DNA of 59,082 nt, from positions 1 through 59,082 of the forward strand of contig CAJOLC010000004.1 in the NCBI GenBank assembly GCA_905235305.1, read 5' to 3'. Each line of letters starts with the position of its first letter. Within the stretch, counting starts at the first letter, position 1. Of this stretch, positions 15,505-26,127 are shown piece after piece. Under the pieces are notes generated by a model. The model saw only the letters and a program-made list of their open reading frames with translations, ran no database searches and was not told where the DNA came from. The translations under genes and the position numbers were made by a program. This stretch comes from an uncultured Bacteroidaceae bacterium (GTDB lineage Bacteria > Bacteroidota > Bacteroidia > Bacteroidales > Bacteroidaceae).

Positions 15505-18500
15505 GCAGTATCTTTTTACCTTGACTTATGTTAATACCCTTGACTGGACGACTGAGACGTTGACCTGCAAGGTTGTAGATCTGGTCATCAGGGCTTTCGG
15601 AAGACCTGAGGCCTCCGAGTCCTGTCTCGTCGTCATCGGGAAAAGGGACTTCAACCAACGCGTCATTATAGGTGGGACGGAATTCCGAGACTTGTATCAC
15701 GTCGTTGCCTCCACCCTTACGTGCCGTCACGACCCACTTGAAGCATTGGTAGGCTTTACTCGTCTCGGCAGGCAGCGTGTAGGTATAAGTCGTGTAGTTG
15801 ACGTCTCGGAGCTTTGTATCGTTTGTGACGGAAGCAATCAGTTCCCACGAGGCGTCGTCGGGTCCGGGATTACTGTCGGCTGTGGATCCGTAGAGTTGCC
15901 ATGCCTTTGGATTGCGTCCGGGGAAAGAGGCATTGTCATTGGCCGTCGTGATTTTATAGCCAGTCACGTAGATGGGTAACGAGGCATGGAAGATGTTGTA
16001 TATACTGTTGCCCTCTCCTCCGTTGAGACACCACTTCGTCGAAGTGTTCTCGTCGACAATCTTGTCATAATCCTCGCCGGAGCCGAAGCCGGGCGTACCT
16101 TCGTCGGGAATAAAGAAGACATTGGCATTCATTCGTTCATATTCCTTGGTTTTGGCGACGCCATAGTGGAGCTTATTGGTGCTCTGGGCAAGGTTGTCCA
16201 TATCGAGTGCCCCTCCAAGAGGAGCGTAAACCTCGAGGCTCGACTTTAACATCTTGCCATTGCATACGGCAGCTATCTCCTCGGGAGTCATGGCGGAACG
16301 CCAGAAGCTCAGTTCGCTCACCTCGCGACTGCTGTCATCTGCCCCCACACTTACTACCTCAATCTTCGACAAGCGCTCTCCCACCTCACCGGCTTTCACC
16401 TTGTCTACGTACAGGATAGTGCGTCGCTGGGCAAAGTAGCTTGTAAGCGTGATGTTATGCCACTTGTCGTCGTCGACCTTTGCTGTGGACGTGATGGTAG
16501 CGCCGGAAGGAGAAGTGTAGGTGACTGTGCCGTCGTCGTTCACGCACACGACTGCTTCCTGGAGGCTGACTGCCTGCGTAAGGGAGACGACTTGACCCTT
16601 CGTGCCTTTGGTGCGGACAGTAACCGTAAACGGATGTACCGTCTCTTCCGGCTCGAAGTATATCCTGTTGCCTGCCTCGATGACCATACTCTTCGTCTGG
16701 TTTCTGACGGGTTGTGGCTTGCCTGCCTTAAGGGCATCGAAGAGGGACGGCACCATGGCGTACATGAATTCGGCATGACCTGCGGTGTTTTGATGATAGG
16801 TGTCGGCCACGTATCCGTCTGCCCACTGGCCGTTTCCCTTGTCGATGGCGCCAAGCACATTGGTGGAGGGCACGTCCCACTCGTGAATGAGGAGGTTGAG
16901 CTGCTTGACGTAGTAGTAGTCGTCATCGTTGAAGTCGCTGCGCGTGTAGTTGTTCATCACCATCGGAATCTTGCCGTCTGCGCGGACTTTTCTGATCAGG
17001 GAGAGCATGTTGTCGCGCCACTGGTTGAAGACAGACTGCTGGTTGCTTGCACCGTGAATGCCTTCGTTGCCCAGCGAGAGACCAAAAATGACGTAACGGC
17101 TGAAGTCGCGGATGAGGTCGTCGTAACGTCCCATGAGGGCACCTGTCGTGTTGCCTCCGATGGAGACATTGGTGGTATAGAACGGGTTCTCGCTTCTACC
17201 CTCGTCATGTCGTGCAATGAGTTGCTGTCCGTAGAGGTAACGATAGCCCTTCCAGTCTGTAGCGCCCTGACCGTTTGCGACTGATGAGCCGAAGACGGAG
17301 ATACGGTTCTCGTCGATGGGAGCATTGATGTCGTACACCATGTTCTTCATATCGACGGTGATGGTATACGTGCCGGCGTTCTGATAGATATTCTCCACGC
17401 TCTGTCCCTTCTCTGTTTCGCCGATGGCATATCTCGTGGGAGCTCCCTGGAGGCGTTTGATGGCGTAGGCGTCGTCGTTGTTAAGGGCGAAGTACATCGT
17501 CTTGTCCACCCACTGCTGCGAAGCGGTCTCCTGGAGCGTCACCTCTCCTTCGAAGACGCCGTTCCCCTTGTAAGGGATGGCGGGGTTCCCTGCACCGATG
17601 TTGCCACGCACGTTCATCGTGACGGGGAGAAGAGTAATGGTCTGGCTTGTGCTGTTGACTGTAATACGTGCCACACAGTCTTTATCTACGGAGAAAGGAT
17701 TGCTCCCTTCGGTGCTGAACTTGCCGTCTTCGGTGCTGGAGAGGGTGACATCCTTGCCGTCTACAGTGGCGGTCAGGACGAAGTTGCCTGCACTGAGTCG
17801 TGCGAAGGCCTCGAAGGTGTCGTCGTTGCCAAGCGACTTGAAGGTCACGTCCTCTGCATTTCCGGTGAGCTTCAGTGCGGTGAACACGAGTGGTTCCTCC
17901 GGACGCGTTCCGCCTTCATACTCCTCTACCCTCATGGCATTGATGTGTGCCATGCCGAAGAGGCGCTGGTAAGTGATGACGATGTCACCATTCTTGTCGG
18001 GGTAGATGTAGTCTGTCTGGAGGATGTTTCTCAGGTTGCCGTTGTAACCTTCACCGCCGATGTCGGAGCCGGACGTTGTTTGTCCGCCCTGTCTGCTGAC
18101 CTTTGATGGTATATTGAGTGGCGCGGTTGTCGGTATGGTTACGCGAGCCGTAGATATAGAAGCGATAGCAGTGGTCGACATTAAGCTTCGCGAGTCGGAA
18201 GGAACGTATGTCGGCGTTGTCTGTGAAGACATAGTCCTCGGTGGCAGTGGTTATGGCGAGGTCGCCGAGGTCAGAAGCCGTGGGATTATTGTTGCCTCCG
18301 GCATCGATGCCATTGGTGTAGGTCTTTTCCACGACGTAGAATCTTGCGCCGGTACTTGTGCCCTCGCTGTTTCTCACACTGATGACCTTACCGGCGTTGA
18401 TGGCATTGCTGCCGGCACTTCCCGAGGAGATGTTGTTCCAGCGATTGTTGTTGGCGTCCGTTCCGCTTGTTTGATGTCCGCGGGAATTGTTGCTTGTCTC

Positions 18501-19259
18501 GCCGAAGTCAAAGTACATCTTCTGCGTCATGACGAGTTGCTGGTTGGGACGTTCCACGTCGGAGAGCTCCTCGACCTTCATGCAGTTGAGGTAGGCCATG
18601 ATTCCCGAAGCCTTCTTTATGATGGTGAGGTCGATGTTTCCATTCTTGTCGGGGAAGATGATGTCAGAAGTCAGCACCTTGTTATTGTTGCCGTTGTAGC
18701 CGCCGCTACCTATGGCGGAGCCGGACATCACCATTTCCTCGCGCCAACTGTTCTCGCCGGTCAGGTCGAACCATGCCGCCCTGGTGTCGGTTGCCGTGCG
18801 TGAGCCGAAGAAGTGGAAGCGGTAACCTTTGTCGAGACTTAGTCCCTTGAAGTGAATCACGCCGTAATCCTGGTTGCCTTCCAAGAAGATATAGTCCTGC
18901 GTGGCACTCTCGATGGCGAGGTCGCCGAGCAGTGAAGGCTGCGGACTTTGCAGGCCGCCGTTGGTGTAGCCATTGGTCGAGAAGCGCGACGAGAGCTGCA
19001 GCTGTAGGCCGGATGCCGCGTTGTCGGAGGTGACGAGACTGATGGTCTGCGGGTAGGCCTTGTCTGGCTGCCCCTGACCTTTGCCGAAGATGTTGTTCCA
19101 GTAATGTCCGTTGCGGTCGGCCCCGACTGTTATGTAGCCCTGGCCTGCCACGTTGTTCTGGCCGTAGTCTATGTAGAAGGTACGGTCCACGTTCTGTGCC
19201 TCGGCACCGAGGATGCCTGCAAACAAGGCAAGGCTAAGCAATGTCCTTTTCTTCATCAT
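15494..19259 (-). pseudogene. Secreted SGNH esterase with malectin/LamG/discoidin-like modules, split by a frameshift
   Basis: Two minus-strand frames join: 18051-19259 (signal peptide MMKKRTLLSLALFAGILGAE and the first beta-domain, RTFYIDYGQNNVAGQGYITV) and one that runs on to 15494. The domain is duplicated; GSGGYNGNNNKVLTSDIIFP matches GGEGYNGNLRNILQTDYIYP in the second frame. Removing one G from the GGG at 18087-18089 (minus sense) fuses the frames into about 1,250 residues. An SGNH/GDSL hydrolase follows (SVFGSSVANGQGA with the serine, FGLSLGNEGIHG, DTYHQNTAGH), then a LamG-like and a discoidin-like module. The tail ends in IYNLAGQRLSRPVKGINI. It probably deacetylates or otherwise de-esterifies glycans outside the cell. 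The shift may be an assembly error. Confidence 0.8.
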
Positions 19260-19295
19260 TGGTTTGGAGGGTTTAGGTTCTGGTAATTATCGCTG

Positions 19296-19326
19296 CAAAG
19301 TTACAGAGATTTTCCGTAACTTCCAA
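19296..19326 (-). promoter_or_regulatory. Promoter TTG-N20-TAACTTTG for the SGNH gene
   Basis: On the minus strand TTG (19324-19326) precedes TAACTTTG (19296-19303) by 20 bp. It lies 37 bp before the start codon at 19259. The remaining 19327-19401 gap has GCACATGTGC and a CACGTG dyad 21 bp apart but nothing firmer. Confidence 0.75.
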
Positions 19327-19401
19327 GCATTCCACGAAAAACCGCACGGATGATGTCTGCGAGGTGCACATGTGCCAGCGGTAATGTTCACGTGAGAAGT
19401 C

Positions 19402-22400
19402 TCAGCTCGGCACCAGTCGATGCTCGGGAGTTATTTCACGCCGAACTTTTCGCCGGCAGTATTCGACTGGTATTCCGGCGCGTAAAGGCAGGTGAGTCGT
19501 GCGGGGGGCAGGAGGAAGTTGCCGCTTCGAGTCAGCAGCCAATCCTCCTCGACGACGTAGGTGCCACGTGGCAAGCGGTTCCATGTAGTACTCTGTGCTG
19601 GCATCGTGCATCGCCTGATAATAGCCCAGACCACCTTGCCAGCGATAGGCCGAGATCTGTCGGTCGGGCTCTGCCGACGCAGGACGGGGTGCGCGCAGAC
19701 AGATGTATTCGTAGTCGCGGTCGGCAGTAATGGTGTAACGGATATTGACTCTGTCGCCCACGGCATACGTGCCAGCGGGCGTCTTGTTTACTTCTCGGCG
19801 GATGGTCAACCCTTCGCGGAGGCTCTCGACTTCGGTGGCGGGCAGCTGGTACTGGGCATAGACGGCGCCCCACGAGAGGTTCCTGCCCTGCTTCTCACTT
19901 GTAGCAGTGCGTGGCGCGTCATGTTGTTCGATGCGGAGTCCTATGGCGTGGTCGAGGGATTCGATGCGTTCGCGGACATAAGGCATCGCGTCGCCGGCAG
20001 CCAGTTGACGCGTCTGGTTGTCGTACGTGACGGTGCCTCGCCATGCGCCACTGCCCTCGTCCCCTTCAGGGGAAGGAATGGGGAAGTGGGCGGTCAGGGC
20101 ATAGATGGCATCGGCCGACTGCACGGGCTGCTCCCATTCTTGCGTCCGCTTCTGCTGGATGAGCCATTCCGCCATCTTCGCATACAGGTCGGTTTCCTTC
20201 GGTTCTACGGTGCCGACGGCCTCCATCATGTTGACATGCGTCTGCACCTTGCGGTCGATGCTGGTGAAGGAACCGCCCGGGTAGGCCAGGTACATGCCGT
20301 CGGCTTGGCGGAGCAACTCGTGAAGTCGTGGCATCAGAGCTTTCGCCTTCTTCTCCTCGCCTGCACGTTTCAGCACGATGGCGGCAAGGGCTCGCTGCTC
20401 TCTATCAAGGTCTTCGGCCTGCTTCTTCAGCAGGGAGAGCAGATAGTTCGCGTCATTACCGGGATTTTCCCTATACATTATATATATATATAGGTAACGA
20501 AGGTGGGAGAGAGACAGGACGGGGGTCTTTTCTTTTCTGAGCGCCTCCACCTCTTTGTGCATTTCCTGGTCGAGGTACGACATGGCCTTGTCGAGGATTT
20601 GACGTTCCGGCACCGACCATCCGTCCTGAATGGCTCCAAGCCGTGCCAGCAGAACTGCCACCTGGGAAGTCATCCAGACGCTGCCGTTCATGCCTGGGAA
20701 CCAGCCGAACGACCCGTCGGAGTTCTGCCTGACAGAGAGGGCCGAGAGCATCGTCATGCGACGCTGCTCCTGCGACATCTCGTCAAAGAGCGACGAGAGA
20801 CGTTGCCTGGCGGCTTTCTGCTGCTGAGCTTCCGCCACCCAGGGCGTCTCGTTGAGCAGGATGTCTGCCAACTGCTGGTTCCTGACGAGCGGACTTTCCA
20901 TGGACGGGGAGCTGTCGTCCTTTGCCCAGGCAGCAATGGTCTCGCGCACATTCGGGCAAGTGCGGGCAATGTGACAGGCAACGCTTCCGCCGTAATAAGC
21001 AGAGGCCACGGAGAGGATGTCATTACGGACGGGCGCCGTCAATGAAGGTAATGCCTGCAGGGCAAGGTAGATGGGCTCGGACACGTGCTCAATGGTCAGG
21101 GTCTTTCCCCTTGCTCCCTGCTTCTTGCCACCGAAGAGGTTGGAGAGGTTCATCGTAAGCGTGGTGTCGCCTCTGAGCAGATAGGTGCGTGTTTCTGTCA
21201 TGTTCTGCATGTCGGAGAGCACAGGCAAGTAGCGCACTTCGCCGTCGCTGCTGTCCTTTCCTTTGGCAAGCCACTGGACGGCGAGCACAGGATGGTCGAG
21301 GGTTGCCTTGTAGGGCATCTCATAGACACTCTCTTTGCCTGGAGCAAGGTCGAAGCGGACTTTCAGCCGCTTCAGCACGGCGTTCGACTCGGCATCGCGC
21401 ACCTCGAGGACGGCTTCGCCTCTCTGGCGTTGCTGCGAAGCGTTGCGGATGCTGGCCGTAAGCGTGACGTCGTCGCCGTTACGCAAGAAACGCGGCAATG
21501 TCAACTCTGCCATCAGCTCCTTTTCTGCCGTGACCGTCTCCTGCCACTCGGCAGTCATCATGTCGCTCGTATGGGCAAGTCCGTGGAGATGCCACGACGT
21601 GAGACCTTCGGGAAGGGTGAACTCGATGGATGTCTGACCTCGGCTGTCCGTACGCAACTGCGGATAGAAGAAGGCCAGTTCAGAGAGGTCGGAGCGGACG
21701 ACAGCATCACTGCGGTCGGTCTCTGCCGTTTCGGCATCTTCTTCCTCAGCAGAAATGCCCCCAAGCCGCATGGCATCCTCGCCCGATTCCTCGGAGGACT
21801 CCACGATGTTGAGCCCGGAAATCTGACCTTGCAACGCTGGAGCTGCAGCAGAGGCTTTAGCCATCTTTACCTCCGCCATGTCAAAGACGGCGGTTTCCCT
21901 CAGCTGGCCTGTGCCCATGCCACGCAAGCGCATCGACCTCCCGCCTCGAGTCGCAGGCATCGTTCCCTGGAAAAGCGACTCGTTCCAACGGGCGAAGTCG
22001 TAGCCTTCGACAGCAAAAAGGTGGAGCGGCAAGCCAACTCCTGTGTAAGAAGACCTGCTGAAATGCGCAAATCCGCTTACTCCCGGCATGACATTTCTGT
22101 TGCAGACACGGGATATTCCTGCAGACATCCTGTACGGAGCCATTGCATCGAGCGACGCATCATACATGTCAACCATGACGTTGGCTGCTGCCGGCGTTCC
22201 GTCGGGACGTGTCAAGGTGAGCCGCCACTGCTCTTTCTGGCCGGGTTGCAAATGGTCGCGGAAGGTCTCCCAACGCATCGTGAGCTTCGTCTCGGGCTGT
22301 TCCAGCTTGAAGGTTCTGCTGTCCTGCAGGAAGCGACCTTCGTTCACGAGCATCACCGTGACACCTAAATGATGGCGGAACCGCTCTTCGTAACCTACCT

Positions 22401-25400
22401 CGAGCAACGTCGCCTCGTCGGAGAGGTGCAGTAGAGTGTCGCGCACCATGCCGCACTCGGCGGTCATGACACAGTAGATCCATGCCTCCGGCAAGGTTGT
22501 TCCCACCTGGATTCTTGCGGGGAGGTTGGGCGACGTGACGTTGGAAGGGGTGAAGAGCCACAGGTCATGCTTGCCGACGAGATGCTTGTCGGCGATTGAG
22601 AAGATGGTGAAACTTGTCTTGTATGACGCCGTGTCGCCTTTTATTTCTGCTCTCGCCACGAGGTCGTACTGACCGGAAGGGAGGTCTCGGAGCACGTCGG
22701 GAATGGTGTCTCGGCCTGCCGGGAGAAGGAATTTCTGCACTTCCCTGCCGTTCTGCGACAGCTCGCAAAGCACGTCTCCTTCCACCGTCTTGTCATTGCT
22801 GGCATATAGTTCAAAACGCCACGAACTGAGAGGCGAGCCGAGGGCTTCCTTGTTGTGTTGCATAGGGACGCGTCCCGTCATGCGGAGGGACGTGTCGCAA
22901 AGCGTCATGCGACACGTCCCGTTTTGGGTCTCGCCTTCAGGGCTGAGAACATCGATGCTGAGAACGAGTGTCTGTCCATAGCGGAACTGCTCCGGAGTCA
23001 GTGCACCCGAGACGGGAACGGTGACGCTGAAGCGGCCTTCATCATCGGTGTAGAGCGTGTCGATGTCGTGACTCTCGCCCGAAGTTCTGCGCTTGTACCA
23101 CCAGCTTTGCTGCCAGTGATAAGTGCCGGTGACTCGTGCTCTGGCCACTGGCCACTGGCTGTAGGTCATGGCGCGACCGGTCAGCGTGACGCTGTCGACA
23201 GGCAATGTGACGGCAGGCGCCTCGTCCATCTTGACTTCGAATGTGGGGCGGCGGTACTCTTCGACACGTATGTCGTGCCAGAAATTGCCGAGACGGAGCC
23301 TGTAGACACCTGGCATTCCGGCCTCGGGGAGCTGAATACTGTCCTGGATTGACCCGTATTCATCGGTCAGAAGACTGTGCTTTGCCACCTCCTGATTGTT
23401 GACATCATACATGATTAGAGTCAACTCGGCGCCTGCCTCCACCTGTGGCTCCTGCTCATGACTGCGGGTAAAGGCGAAGCCGCCTACGAAGACAGTCTGT
23501 CCGGGCCTGTAAATACTGCGGTCGGTAAACAGGCGCTGGAAGTGGAGTTCTTCATTCGTGTATTCGTTGACGTAGTGCCATCCGAGGCTTTCTTTCCCGT
23601 GAGCATTGTCCTCGCCACGCGACAACTCGACGTAGAGATTGCCGTTCTTCCTGTCGATTTCTCGCTCCGCGATGCCTCTTTCGTCGGTGGTTTTCTCTTC
23701 GAGCAAAGTGTATTCCCTGCCGCTGCGACTGTAGAAGCCGACCTTGACGCCCTGTTGCGGTTCGCCGCTCATTGCGTCGGTCACCATCACGCGTTTGCGG
23801 TTGTCGGGCAGGCTGACAGACATAAAGGTGAGAGCCGACACGCTGGTCAGGATGACTTGTGGCTGGTGGGGCTCCAACTTCTCCTGTGTCGTGCCGTCGA
23901 GGATGATGGCATATCTGCCGAAGCCTGGTGTGTGCCAGCGCAGGGTGTCGTTTCCGGTGACGAGGGCATCCACGTCGTCCATCGGGATGGGTAGTGTCTC
24001 GACGAGCGTTCCCTTGCTCTTCACCTGTTCTGCCCTCGAGCCTGCCTTGTCCTCGTCGCTGAAGTCGAAGTCGCGTGGCACGCGATAGACGGCGAGCTGC
24101 CCCGAGAGCATGTTCTTCTTCACAAGTGGGATGTCGTAGTCCCTGTCTGGATAATACGCCTCGTGAAAGCGGCCAGAGAGCCACGGATGACGCAAGGATG
24201 CTAGCTGGTTCTTCAGTTCGTTGGTCCATCGGCACTTGGGGTATCGCTTCAGGGCTTCTTTCAGGTAGTCCTGATGCTGCTGTGGCGTGTCGTCGGGAAG
24301 GGCGGCAAGTCGCAGATATACGTGCGAGCAGGCATCGAGGTCGACGTATTCATCGCGCAGACGCAGCAAGACCTGTTTCTCAGAATCAGGCGTGGAGGGC
24401 GTGAGGGCGACGTTGACCGAGGAGGGGAATCTCTCGTCGCAGAGGGCGTTTTGAAGCGGGGCTTCGGCCAGCGAGTCGAGCCGCAGCTGCAGAGTTGCCT
24501 CGCGAAGTCCGTGCCTGCGATACACCTCGATGATGTCTCCGTAGTTGGGAAGAAGGCCTTCCATCCTTTTCCCTAAGTTCAAGTCTTGCAAGGCCGACTG
24601 CCAGACGACGTATAGGAGGTCGCCGCCGAACACGTCGTCGTCCCTGCCGACAGCTGTGAGCGGCTTGGCATCCACGACTTTACAACGGTGGAGCGCCTCG
24701 ACGTCCTGCAAGGCCTGAGCATAGAGTCGGGCTGCCTGCGCCTGATATTCCGGCTGGCTCCACTCCTGTATGCTGTCGGGATGACTTGTCGTCTGCCTGT
24801 CGAAGCCCAGTGAACGCCACTGGTTTTGACAGAGCAGATGGGCCATCGCGGCACGATAGATGGCCTGAGCCGTCGGGTTCTTCTCGGCGAGCATTTCAGT
24901 CTTGAGGTTGCGGTAGTCGTGGAAGAAGCTGTCGGGCGTAATGTCTTCGCGCTTCTGATTATCAGTCAGGACGGCTGCCAACCGCTGTGCCGCCTTCCGG
25001 CAAGACTTGCCTTGGTCCTTGTCGCCCTGCATGACGCCTTGCCAGACGGCGCGTTGCAAGTCGCCCTGCTCGTTGTCGTCGGCGTACTCCCAATACATCG
25101 CTCCGCGCAATCCCTGCTGTCGGATGAAGGCACACTTCGTGGCGACGGACCTGGGACTTTCAAAGCCAAAGGCCATCGTTCCGTCTTTGTCTGCCAGGTA
25201 GGGTGCTTTCGCCACGTCGTCCCACTGCTCAGGCAGGACCTGAGCCGCGCGGTCCTTGTACTTGAGATATTTGCCGGCGGTGCCTCTGCCGTAGAAAGGC
25301 ATGCCCAGGACAATCTTGTCGTCGGGCACGCCGGCTTTGCGGTGGGCTTCCACTGCCTCAGCAGAACTCATCCATCCCGTCCGCTGCGATCGGAAGAGGG

Positions 25401-26013
25401 CTGCGTGGTGCTTGGGCGCGTTCCCCATATCATATGCCATGACGTTGACGAGGTCGAGGTACTGCTGACAGGTGCGGAAGTCGATGAACTGCGCACTGCC
25501 GACGCTTGCCAACGTGAGCCAGAGCCTGCTTCCTAATGCCTGCCGGAGGTCGCGCATCAGTAAAGTGAAGTTTTCTGTATCGTCTGGCGAGGCACTTATA
25601 CCAGCGCTGTTTTGCGTCGGGTACTCCCAATCGATGTCGATGCCGTCGAGGTTCAGCTCGTCGCAAAGGCGGCGGCAGTCCTTGGCGAAAGCTCTCCTGA
25701 GGTCATCTCTTGCAGCCATCTCGCTGAAGCGACCGCTGCCCCAGCCTCCGATGCTCAGCATGACGCGCAACGAGGACTGCTGATGCTTCAGGGCGACAAT
25801 GCTCTGCAGGCGTTCCACGTTGTCGATGCGGACGCCGTCGAACTGCTCGTTGACGTGCCCGAAAGCGTAGTTGATGTGCGTCATCACCAGTGGATCGGGC
25901 ATAACGTCGGTCCACGACGTGACGTATGCCACGACGACCGGCTCGTTTTTTTTGCTTGCCCAGGCACTTGCCCAGCAACAAAGAGCCACGAGGAACGCGA
26001 GGAGATGTTTCAT
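19402..26013 (-). CDS. GH18 chitinase-like domain fused to an alpha-2-macroglobulin family protein
   Basis: About 2,200 residues in one frame. A signal peptide starts at MKHLLAFLVALCCWASAWA. Residues about 30-345 (numbered from 26034) are GH18: VMLSIGGWGS, the catalytic DGIDIDWEYP at 130-139, and GAMYWEYADDNEQ. A helical linker follows, then a Bacteroidota alpha-2-macroglobulin (MG2 motif FTDRSIYRPGQTVFVGGFAF near 835, LPEGLTSWHLHGLA near 1500). The usual thioester CxEQ is absent where the alpha-solenoid begins (PSLTAPVRNDILSVASAYYG). GH18 enzymes cleave chitin or N-glycan cores; macroglobulins trap proteases. The C-terminus looks frameshifted at about 19577: the next frame gives LPRGTYVVEEDWLLTRSGNF and stops at 19431. 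The gene contains an in-frame 22-bp array (22865-22920). Confidence 0.85.
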   Translation of the reverse strand: MKHLLAFLVALCCWASAWASKKNEPVVVAYVTSWTDVMPDPLVMTHINYAFGHVNEQFDGVRIDNVERLQSIVALKHQQSSLRVMLSIGGWGSGRFSEMAARDDLRRAFAKDCRRLCDELNLDGIDIDWEYPTQNSAGISASPDDTENFTLLMRDLRQALGSRLWLTLASVGSAQFIDFRTCQQYLDLVNVMAYDMGNAPKHHAALFRSQRTGWMSSAEAVEAHRKAGVPDDKIVLGMPFYGRGTAGKYLKYKDRAAQVLPEQWDDVAKAPYLADKDGTMAFGFESPRSVATKCAFIRQQGLRGAMYWEYADDNEQGDLQRAVWQGVMQGDKDQGKSCRKAAQRLAAVLTDNQKREDITPDSFFHDYRNLKTEMLAEKNPTAQAIYRAAMAHLLCQNQWRSLGFDRQTTSHPDSIQEWSQPEYQAQAARLYAQALQDVEALHRCKVVDAKPLTAVGRDDDVFGGDLLYVVWQSALQDLNLGKRMEGLLPNYGDIIEVYRRHGLREATLQLRLDSLAEAPLQNALCDERFPSSVNVALTPSTPDSEKQVLLRLRDEYVDLDACSHVYLRLAALPDDTPQQHQDYLKEALKRYPKCRWTNELKNQLASLRHPWLSGRFHEAYYPDRDYDIPLVKKNMLSGQLAVYRVPRDFDFSDEDKAGSRAEQVKSKGTLVETLPIPMDDVDALVTGNDTLRWHTPGFGRYAIILDGTTQEKLEPHQPQVILTSVSALTFMSVSLPDNRKRVMVTDAMSGEPQQGVKVGFYSRSGREYTLLEEKTTDERGIAEREIDRKNGNLYVELSRGEDNAHGKESLGWHYVNEYTNEELHFQRLFTDRSIYRPGQTVFVGGFAFTRSHEQEPQVEAGAELTLIMYDVNNQEVAKHSLLTDEYGSIQDSIQLPEAGMPGVYRLRLGNFWHDIRVEEYRRPTFEVKMDEAPAVTLPVDSVTLTGRAMTYSQWPVARARVTGTYHWQQSWWYKRRTSGESHDIDTLYTDDEGRFSVTVPVSGALTPEQFRYGQTLVLSIDVLSPEGETQNGTCRMTLCDTSLRMTGRVPMQHNKEALGSPLSSWRFELYASNDKTVEGDVLCELSQNGREVQKFLLPAGRDTIPDVLRDLPSGQYDLVARAEIKGDTASYKTSFTIFSIADKHLVGKHDLWLFTPSNVTSPNLPARIQVGTTLPEAWIYCVMTAECGMVRDTLLHLSDEATLLEVGYEERFRHHLGVTVMLVNEGRFLQDSRTFKLEQPETKLTMRWETFRDHLQPGQKEQWRLTLTRPDGTPAAANVMVDMYDASLDAMAPYRMSAGISRVCNRNVMPGVSGFAHFSRSSYTGVGLPLHLFAVEGYDFARWNESLFQGTMPATRGGRSMRLRGMGTGQLRETAVFDMAEVKMAKASAAAPALQGQISGLNIVESSEESGEDAMRLGGISAEEEDAETAETDRSDAVVRSDLSELAFFYPQLRTDSRGQTSIEFTLPEGLTSWHLHGLAHTSDMMTAEWQETVTAEKELMAELTLPRFLRNGDDVTLTASIRNASQQRQRGEAVLEVRDAESNAVLKRLKVRFDLAPGKESVYEMPYKATLDHPVLAVQWLAKGKDSSDGEVRYLPVLSDMQNMTETRTYLLRGDTTLTMNLSNLFGGKKQGARGKTLTIEHVSEPIYLALQALPSLTAPVRNDILSVASAYYGGSVACHIARTCPNVRETIAAWAKDDSSPSMESPLVRNQQLADILLNETPWVAEAQQQKAARQRLSSLFDEMSQEQRRMTMLSALSVRQNSDGSFGWFPGMNGSVWMTSQVAVLLARLGAIQDGWSVPERQILDKAMSYLDQEMHKEVEALRKEKTPVLSLSHLRYLYIYIMYRENPGNDANYLLSLLKKQAEDLDREQRALAAIVLKRAGEEKKAKALMPRLHELLRQADGMYLAYPGGSFTSIDRKVQTHVNMMEAVGTVEPKETDLYAKMAEWLIQQKRTQEWEQPVQSADAIYALTAHFPIPSPEGDEGSGAWRGTVTYDNQTRQLAAGDAMPYVRERIESLDHAIGLRIEQHDAPRTATSEKQGRNLSWGAVYAQYQLPATEVESLREGLTIRREVNKTPAGTYAVGDRVNIRYTITADRDYEYICLRAPRPASAEPDRQISAYRWQGGLGYYQAMHDASTEYYMEPLATWHLRRRGGLAADSKRQLPPAPRTTHLPLRAGIPVEYCRRKVRREITPEHRLVPS
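20051..20085. repeat. GC-rich hairpin repeat inside the alpha-2-macroglobulin coding region
   Basis: CCCCTTCAGGGG dyad with flanking GAAGGAATGGGGAAG, encoding FPIPSPEGDEGSG on the minus strand. Read on that strand, CTTCCCCATTCCTTCCCC resembles CTTCTCCGATGCCTTCTCC at 41756-41774 in the GH38 gene and the intergenic hairpin at 40651-40680. Confidence 0.5.
22865..22920. repeat. 22-bp-period array G inside the alpha-2-macroglobulin coding region
   Basis: Three cores, GGGACGCGTCCC (22865), GGGACGTGTCGC (22887) and GCGACACGTCCC (22909), are exactly 22 bp apart. The last two pair as a long hairpin. The same core family makes up the intergenic array at 27776-27854. Three units are 66 bp, so the frame is kept. 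The encoded stretch is GTCRMTLCDTSLRMTGRVPM. Confidence 0.9.
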
Positions 26014-26127
26014 CTTTAGGGAGATATGATTCAACTTGTTTGGTAAAGCCGGACGCCCGGACGGGAGCTGTCCGCAAGGCCGACCGGCATCGGGCTGAAA
26101 CCTCTGCAGAGAACTTTCCGGAGCCGA

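Noticed and set aside
19366..19396. GCACATGTGC and CACGTG dyads 21 bp apart as another array
   Set aside because: Only two weak dyads, spacing 21, no sequence repetition; below the standard used for the other arrays.
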